Positions 60,472 through 64,000 of a stretch of 64,000 nucleotides of DNA are shown here, piece after piece. The stretch lies in contig OMXJ01000001.1 in NCBI GenBank assembly GCA_900315015.1, positions 1 to 64,000 of the forward strand, written 5' to 3'. Numbering within the stretch: position 1 is the stretch's first letter; each line of letters starts with the position of its first letter. Source of the stretch: an uncultured Eubacteriales bacterium. GTDB taxonomy: Bacteria; Bacillota; Clostridia; Lachnospirales; Lachnospiraceae. Made by a program: the position numbers and the translations under genes. A model generated the notes under the pieces. The model was not told the origin of the DNA, did no database searches, and saw only the letters and a program-made list of their open reading frames with translations.

Positions 60472-62154
60472 ATGCTTTTAAATGGTTCAGAAATACTTAT
60501 TGAGTGCTTAAAGGAACAGGGTGTTGACACTGTTTTTGGTTACCCAGGAGGATGTATTCTTAACGTTTATGATGAGCTTTATAAGCATAGCAGCGAAATC
60601 AGACACGTACTTACATCACATGAGCAGGGTGCTTCACATGCAGCAGACGGTTATGCAAGAGCAACAGGCAAGGTCGGCGTATGTATGGCAACATCAGGTC
60701 CTGGTGCAACAAACCTTGTAACAGGTATTGCAACAGCATATATGGATTCAGTTCCACTTGTTGCAATCACAGCAAACGTTGCAGTTCCTCTTCTTGGAAA
60801 GGATTCTTTCCAGGAAATTGACATCACAGGTATCACAATGCCTATCACAAAGCACAACTTCATTGTAAAGAACATTGAAGATTTAGCAAGCGTTATTCGC
60901 CGTGCTTTCAAGATTGCAAAGTCAGGCCGTCCAGGTCCTGTACTTGTAGATATCACAAAGGATGTTACAGCAGCTAAATGTGAATATGAGAAGGCTATCC
61001 CAGAGGAAGTACTCCCAGTAGAAAATACCATTAATGAGAATGACATAAATAAGGCTGTAAAGATGCTTGAAATTGCCCAGAAGCCAGTATTCCTTGTTGG
61101 CGGCGGCGCAATCATGTCAGGCGCTCAGGACGAACTAAAGAAGATGGTAGATCTCATCGATGCACCAGTATGTGATACACTTATGGGTAAGGGTGCATTC
61201 TCAGGAGAAGATCCAAGATATACAGGAATGATCGGTATGCATGGAACAAAGACTTCTAATTTTGCAGTTACAGAGTGTGATCTCCTTGTAGTATGCGGTG
61301 CCCGTTTCTCTGACAGAGTTACAGGTAATGCGACAAAGTTCGCACCAAATGCAAGAGTACTCCAGTTCGACGTTGATTCAGCAGAAATCAATAAGAATAT
61401 CATGACAAGTGCCAGTGTAGTTGGTGATTTAAATGAAATCCTTAAGAGAATTAATGCAAAGCTTCATCAGCAGAGCCATTCAGAGTGGCTTGAGCATATC
61501 GAGGGCTTCAAGAAGAGATATCCAATGACTTATCATACAGAAAAGCTTACAGGACCATATGTAGTAGAAGAACTCTACAAAATCACCAAGGGTGATGCAA
61601 TCATCTGTACAGAAGTAGGTCAGCATCAGATGTGGGCAGCTCAGTACTATAAGTACTCAAAGCCACGTCAGCTCATCACAAGCGGCGGACTTGGAACAAT
61701 GGGCTATGGTCTCGGTGCAGCAATCGGTGCAAAGGCTGGTTGCCCGGACAAGACAGTAGTTGACATTGCAGGTGATGGATGCTTCAGAATGAACATGAAT
61801 GAAATCTGTACTTCTGTTAGAGCAGGAATTCCTGTAATTGATATTATCTTCAATAATGAAGTTCTTGGAATGGTTCGTCAGTGGCAGACACTTTTCTACG
61901 GAAAACGTTACTCAGCAACTGTTCTTAACGATGGTGTAGATTATGTAGCAATCGCTAAGGGTATGGGAGCTCAGGGCTACCGTATCACCAAGAAGGAAGA
62001 GGTTGCCAAGGTATTAAAGCAGGCAATCAAGGATCAGAAGGCAGGCAAGACAGTAGTAATTGATGTAAGAATCGATGAAGATGACAAGGTATGGCCAATG
62101 GTTGCTCCAGGCGCTTCAATTTCAGAAGCTAAAGAAGAGAAGGATTTTGGTTAA
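60472..62154 (+). CDS. ilvB: Acetolactate synthase, large subunit
   Basis: A 560-residue ThDP- and FAD-dependent enzyme that makes acetolactate or acetohydroxybutyrate. Landmarks: VFGYPGGCILNVYDEL, GVCMATSGPGATNLVTGIAT, the ThDP motif GDGCFRMNMNE...NNE (around residues 440-465), and the C-terminal VWPMVAPGASISEAKEE. Full length. It follows ilvD by 43 nt behind GGAGG. No small regulatory subunit (ilvN/ilvH) is encoded downstream; a promoter and an unrelated membrane gene follow. Confidence 0.96.
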   Translation: MLLNGSEILIECLKEQGVDTVFGYPGGCILNVYDELYKHSSEIRHVLTSHEQGASHAADGYARATGKVGVCMATSGPGATNLVTGIATAYMDSVPLVAITANVAVPLLGKDSFQEIDITGITMPITKHNFIVKNIEDLASVIRRAFKIAKSGRPGPVLVDITKDVTAAKCEYEKAIPEEVLPVENTINENDINKAVKMLEIAQKPVFLVGGGAIMSGAQDELKKMVDLIDAPVCDTLMGKGAFSGEDPRYTGMIGMHGTKTSNFAVTECDLLVVCGARFSDRVTGNATKFAPNARVLQFDVDSAEINKNIMTSASVVGDLNEILKRINAKLHQQSHSEWLEHIEGFKKRYPMTYHTEKLTGPYVVEELYKITKGDAIICTEVGQHQMWAAQYYKYSKPRQLITSGGLGTMGYGLGAAIGAKAGCPDKTVVDIAGDGCFRMNMNEICTSVRAGIPVIDIIFNNEVLGMVRQWQTLFYGKRYSATVLNDGVDYVAIAKGMGAQGYRITKKEEVAKVLKQAIKDQKAGKTVVIDVRIDEDDKVWPMVAPGASISEAKEEKDFG

Positions 62155-62162
62155 TTATCTAT

Positions 62163-62191
62163 TTGACTTTTTATAATATTTTACCTATAAT
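62163..62191 (+). promoter_or_regulatory. Promoter for the small membrane protein
   Basis: TTGACT (62163-62168), a 17-nt spacer and TATAAT (62186-62191). The leader of about 85 nt has a GAAAGT/ACTTTC hairpin (62216-62237). Confidence 0.85.
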
Positions 62192-62282
62192 TAAATAGGT
62201 GTAATAATCGAACAGGAAAGTGTAGCCAGTACTTTCATGTTTGAGTGTTATAATTTATCTATCCCGAAAGGAGCTTATATTT

Positions 62283-62645
62283 ATGGAAAAGACAAAGTTA
62301 GGAATTTCAGTACAGGCATTTGCAGCACTCATTTACCTTCTTGGAGCTAATTCAGCCTTCAGTACAATAGGTATACTTTTAATGGGCTATGGATTATTAG
62401 TTGAAGGTGATGCTGTAAAGGTAGAGGTGAAGAAGGCATTTAAGGTATACGCGATAGTATGGGTTGTATATGCGTTTAAGGCAGCTCTTTCAGAGTTATT
62501 AGGCTTTGTAAATACCCTTACTAGTTCTTCGGTTTACCTTCCAAGCCAGATCAGTACATTAATTAGCTTTGCTGTAGCAATAACATTTATCGTTTTTGCA
62601 ATCATTGCATATACCAATAAGCCAGCTGCAACTACAGCTCAGTAA
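62283..62645 (+). CDS. Small membrane protein, 120 residues
   Basis: A hypothetical protein from ATG 62283 behind GAAAGGAG. It has three or four hydrophobic helices (SVQAFAALIYLLGANSAFST; IGILLMGYGLLVEGDAVK; KVYAIVWVVYAFKAALSELL; LISFAVAITFIVFAIIAYTN). No recognised motif. It has its own strong promoter and terminator, so it is an independent gene. Function unknown. Confidence 0.75.
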   Translation: MEKTKLGISVQAFAALIYLLGANSAFSTIGILLMGYGLLVEGDAVKVEVKKAFKVYAIVWVVYAFKAALSELLGFVNTLTSSSVYLPSQISTLISFAVAITFIVFAIIAYTNKPAATTAQ

Positions 62646-62709
62646 TATGTTATTTCCTGCTGCTTTATTATGTAAAGTAGCCTATTACAATTAAATCTAA
62701 GATTACTTT

Positions 62710-62742
62710 AAATGGATTCCTTTAAATAGGGATCCATTTTTT
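62710..62742 (+). terminator. Terminator after small membrane protein
   Basis: AAATGGATTCC (62710-62720) pairs with GGGATCCATTT (62729-62739) with one G-U, then T's. Confidence 0.85.
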
Positions 62743-62748
62743 ATTTTC

Positions 62749-62777
62749 TTGAAATGGTGAAAGAGTTATTGTATAAT
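62749..62777 (+). promoter_or_regulatory. ribF promoter
   Basis: TTGAAA (62749-62754), a 17-nt spacer and TATAAT (62772-62777). The leader to the predicted start is about 165 nt and has no FMN riboswitch consensus that I can see. Confidence 0.75.
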
Positions 62778-62949
62778 TTTCGTTGGCAAAAGGGGAATAT
62801 TAAGGAATACCTGGCACATACGATGAATAAATAGACTGTTGCATTTTATGCATAAAGATGATAATATTGTAAATACTGGCTGGTGGAATCTAAAATACTG
62901 CAGATATTCAGATGAAATCAAAAAATATAATATAGAATGGCGGTTCAAG

Positions 62950-63879
62950 TTGGAGTACATTAATTCAAAAGATTTTAAACTTACAGGCACGAATGTGACC
63001 TTTGGAAAATTTGATGGAATTCATAAGGGACATAGGTTCCTGATAGATGAATTGAAAAAGCAGAAGGAAATAAATCAAGGGAAGATAGTGGTATTTACCT
63101 TTGATTTTAGACTTATGCCCAAAAGCATCAGAAAAGACCTCGAGGAAATCTATACCTCAAAAGAAAAAAGAGAAATTCTTGAAGCTCTTGGCGTGGATGT
63201 AATGATAGAATATCCGTTAGACCAGGATGGTGCAGATATGAGCCCGGAGGATTTTGTAAGAGAAGTGATCTGCAAAAAAATCGGAGCAAAATATCTTGCT
63301 GTGGGGCATGACTTTACCTTTGGCAAAAAAGCAGCCGGAACCCCGACGCTTCTTGAAAAGATGTCTATAAACTGTGGCTATGCAGTTGATATATTTGAAA
63401 AAATTGAGATAGATAAGCTAGAAGTATCAAGTACTTTGGTACGTAGCTACCTTCGAGAGGGAAAAATCCAAGAAGCAAATAAGCTCCTTGGCATGAATTA
63501 TTATATAAAAGGCGTTGTAGAAAAGGGAAAGCAGCTTGGAAGGACGATAGGCTTTCCAACAGCAAATGTAATACCTGAGGAAGTGAAGCTTTTGCCTAGA
63601 AACGGAGTATATGCAACTAAGACCACCATACTTGATGGTGCTTATGCAGGAAGAGTATATAAAGGGATGACTAATATAGGTGTCAGGCCTACAGTCGGAA
63701 ATCAGACACAGAAATGGGTAGAGACCAATTTCTTTGACTGCGATGATGATCTTTACGGAGCTGCTATCAAGACAGAGTTTTATGCCTTTACAAGGCCCGA
63801 AACCAATTTAGGTTCTGTAGAAGCACTGAAAAATAGACTTACGCTCGATAAAAAACAGATAGAAGATATGAAGTATTAA
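62950..63879 (+). CDS. ribF: Bifunctional riboflavin kinase/FAD synthetase
   Basis: A 309-residue RibF from TTG 62950, preferred because it gives the standard N-terminus (EYINSKDFKL...NVTFGKFDGIHKGH) and length; the longer in-frame reading from ATG 62839 adds 37 residues without a ribosome site. The N-terminal adenylyltransferase has GKFDGIHKGHRF with the HxGH-type signature, AVGHDFTFGKKAAGT, and SSTLVRSYLREG; the C-terminal kinase has GRTIGFPTANV and KGMTNIGVRPTV. It makes FMN and FAD. Upstream site GGCGG is only moderate. Confidence 0.92.
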   Translation: MEYINSKDFKLTGTNVTFGKFDGIHKGHRFLIDELKKQKEINQGKIVVFTFDFRLMPKSIRKDLEEIYTSKEKREILEALGVDVMIEYPLDQDGADMSPEDFVREVICKKIGAKYLAVGHDFTFGKKAAGTPTLLEKMSINCGYAVDIFEKIEIDKLEVSSTLVRSYLREGKIQEANKLLGMNYYIKGVVEKGKQLGRTIGFPTANVIPEEVKLLPRNGVYATKTTILDGAYAGRVYKGMTNIGVRPTVGNQTQKWVETNFFDCDDDLYGAAIKTEFYAFTRPETNLGSVEALKNRLTLDKKQIEDMKY

Positions 63880-63920
63880 AATAAAAGCCCGGAGCTTTAT
63901 CTGCTCTGGGCTTTTATTTT
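63878..63920 (+). terminator. Terminator of ribF
   Basis: AAAATAAAAGCCCGGAGC pairs with GCTCTGGGCTTTTATTTT around a 7-nt loop; strong and possibly bidirectional. Confidence 0.9.
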
Positions 63921-63934
63921 GTAAGTTGTATCTC

Positions 63935-63978
63935 TTGAACAAAGTGTTCAAACAATTTGTTCGAACAATTTGTTCAAA
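63935..63978. promoter_or_regulatory. Cluster of GAAC/GTTC inverted repeats
   Basis: TTGAACA-aag-TGTTCAA (63935-63951), TTGTTCGAACAA (63957-63968) and GAACAATTTGTTC (63963-63975) overlap. They are GAAC-N5-GTTC type motifs, likely operators for a regulator whose gene lies just beyond the window. Confidence 0.55.
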
Positions 63979-64000
63979 TAAATCTGTTAAAACAAATCCG

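Noticed and set aside
62778..62949. FMN riboswitch before ribF
   Set aside because: Conserved FMN aptamer words and a terminator/anti-terminator are not visible.
1..64000. tRNA or rRNA genes
   Set aside because: I scanned intergenic spaces for TTCRANY-type loops with flanking stems and saw none; a covariance search would be decisive.

Overview
This window is a low-G+C chromosomal segment whose gene content, consensus sigma-A type promoters (TTGACA/17 bp/TATAAT), strong AGGAGG ribosome binding sites and lineage-restricted families point to a Firmicute of the Lachnospiraceae (Butyrivibrio/Lachnospira/Roseburia-like gut or rumen clostridia). Pta-AckA acetate metabolism, CcpA-type cre operators and three GH5 endoglucanases suggest an anaerobic plant-glucan fermenter. 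Nearly all genes lie on the plus strand; the clear exceptions are a subtilisin-like protease, a small acidic membrane protein and a PcrA helicase. I found no tRNA, rRNA, CRISPR array, intact IS element or prophage. The only possible mobile-element trace is a short group II intron-like scrap near 58.35 kb.

Layout. 0.3-4 kb: alpha/beta hydrolase, membrane-anchored MurF-like ligase and Ddl, a D-Ala-D-Ala peptidoglycan module. 4-6.7 kb: an unknown protein plus a soluble VirD4/TraG-like ATPase with an altered Walker A. 6.8-8.2 kb: TcdA and an unknown protein. 8.2-12.6 kb: three tandem GH5 enzymes (lipoprotein, secreted, and one without a signal peptide). 12.7-16 kb: two HD-domain enzymes and a Big_2 surface protein. 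16.1-17.6 kb: infC-rpmI-rplT behind an attenuator leader, with infC starting at AUU. 17.7-21.1 kb: an Arg/Ser-rich single-pass protein, a NusG-II/Gx transporter pair and a LacI regulator. 21.2-23.3 kb: subtilase. 23.4-30.5 kb: an AraC-type regulator followed by a cassette of a giant solenoid protein, an actin/Hsp70-fold-like protein and a TPR-like protein. 30.6-35 kb: valS, a 53-residue microprotein and a zinc-ribbon/TPR membrane protein. 35.1-38 kb: two proteins built on 11-residue repeats flanking an HtrA protease. 38.1-43.1 kb: pta, ackA, a membrane-anchored GH25 lysozyme and rpmF. 43.2-50.7 kb: pcrA, a MATE transporter, tmcAL, pheA and a GtrA protein. 50.8-56.4 kb: a HEAT-methyltransferase, a sortase, a cobalamin-methionine-synthase-activation-like protein, rsmD, coaD and a coiled-coil protein. 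56.4-58.3 kb: a 7TM HD-GYP protein. 58.7-62.2 kb: ilvD-ilvB behind an unusual leader. 62.2-64 kb: a small membrane protein, ribF, and a cluster of GAAC-N5-GTTC palindromes at the window edge.

The most interesting items are the AraC/giant/ASKHA-like/TPR cassette, the orphan VirD4-like ATPase pair, the two 11-mer repeat proteins around HtrA, the divergent MetH-activation-domain protein, cre sites placed differently at ackA and at the MATE gene, and a scatter of intergenic tandem arrays with unrelated units of 13, 15, 18, 20, 38 and 45 nt, one of which triplicates the 3' end of a gene including its stop codon. All functional calls are by eye from motifs and family knowledge; no search was run.
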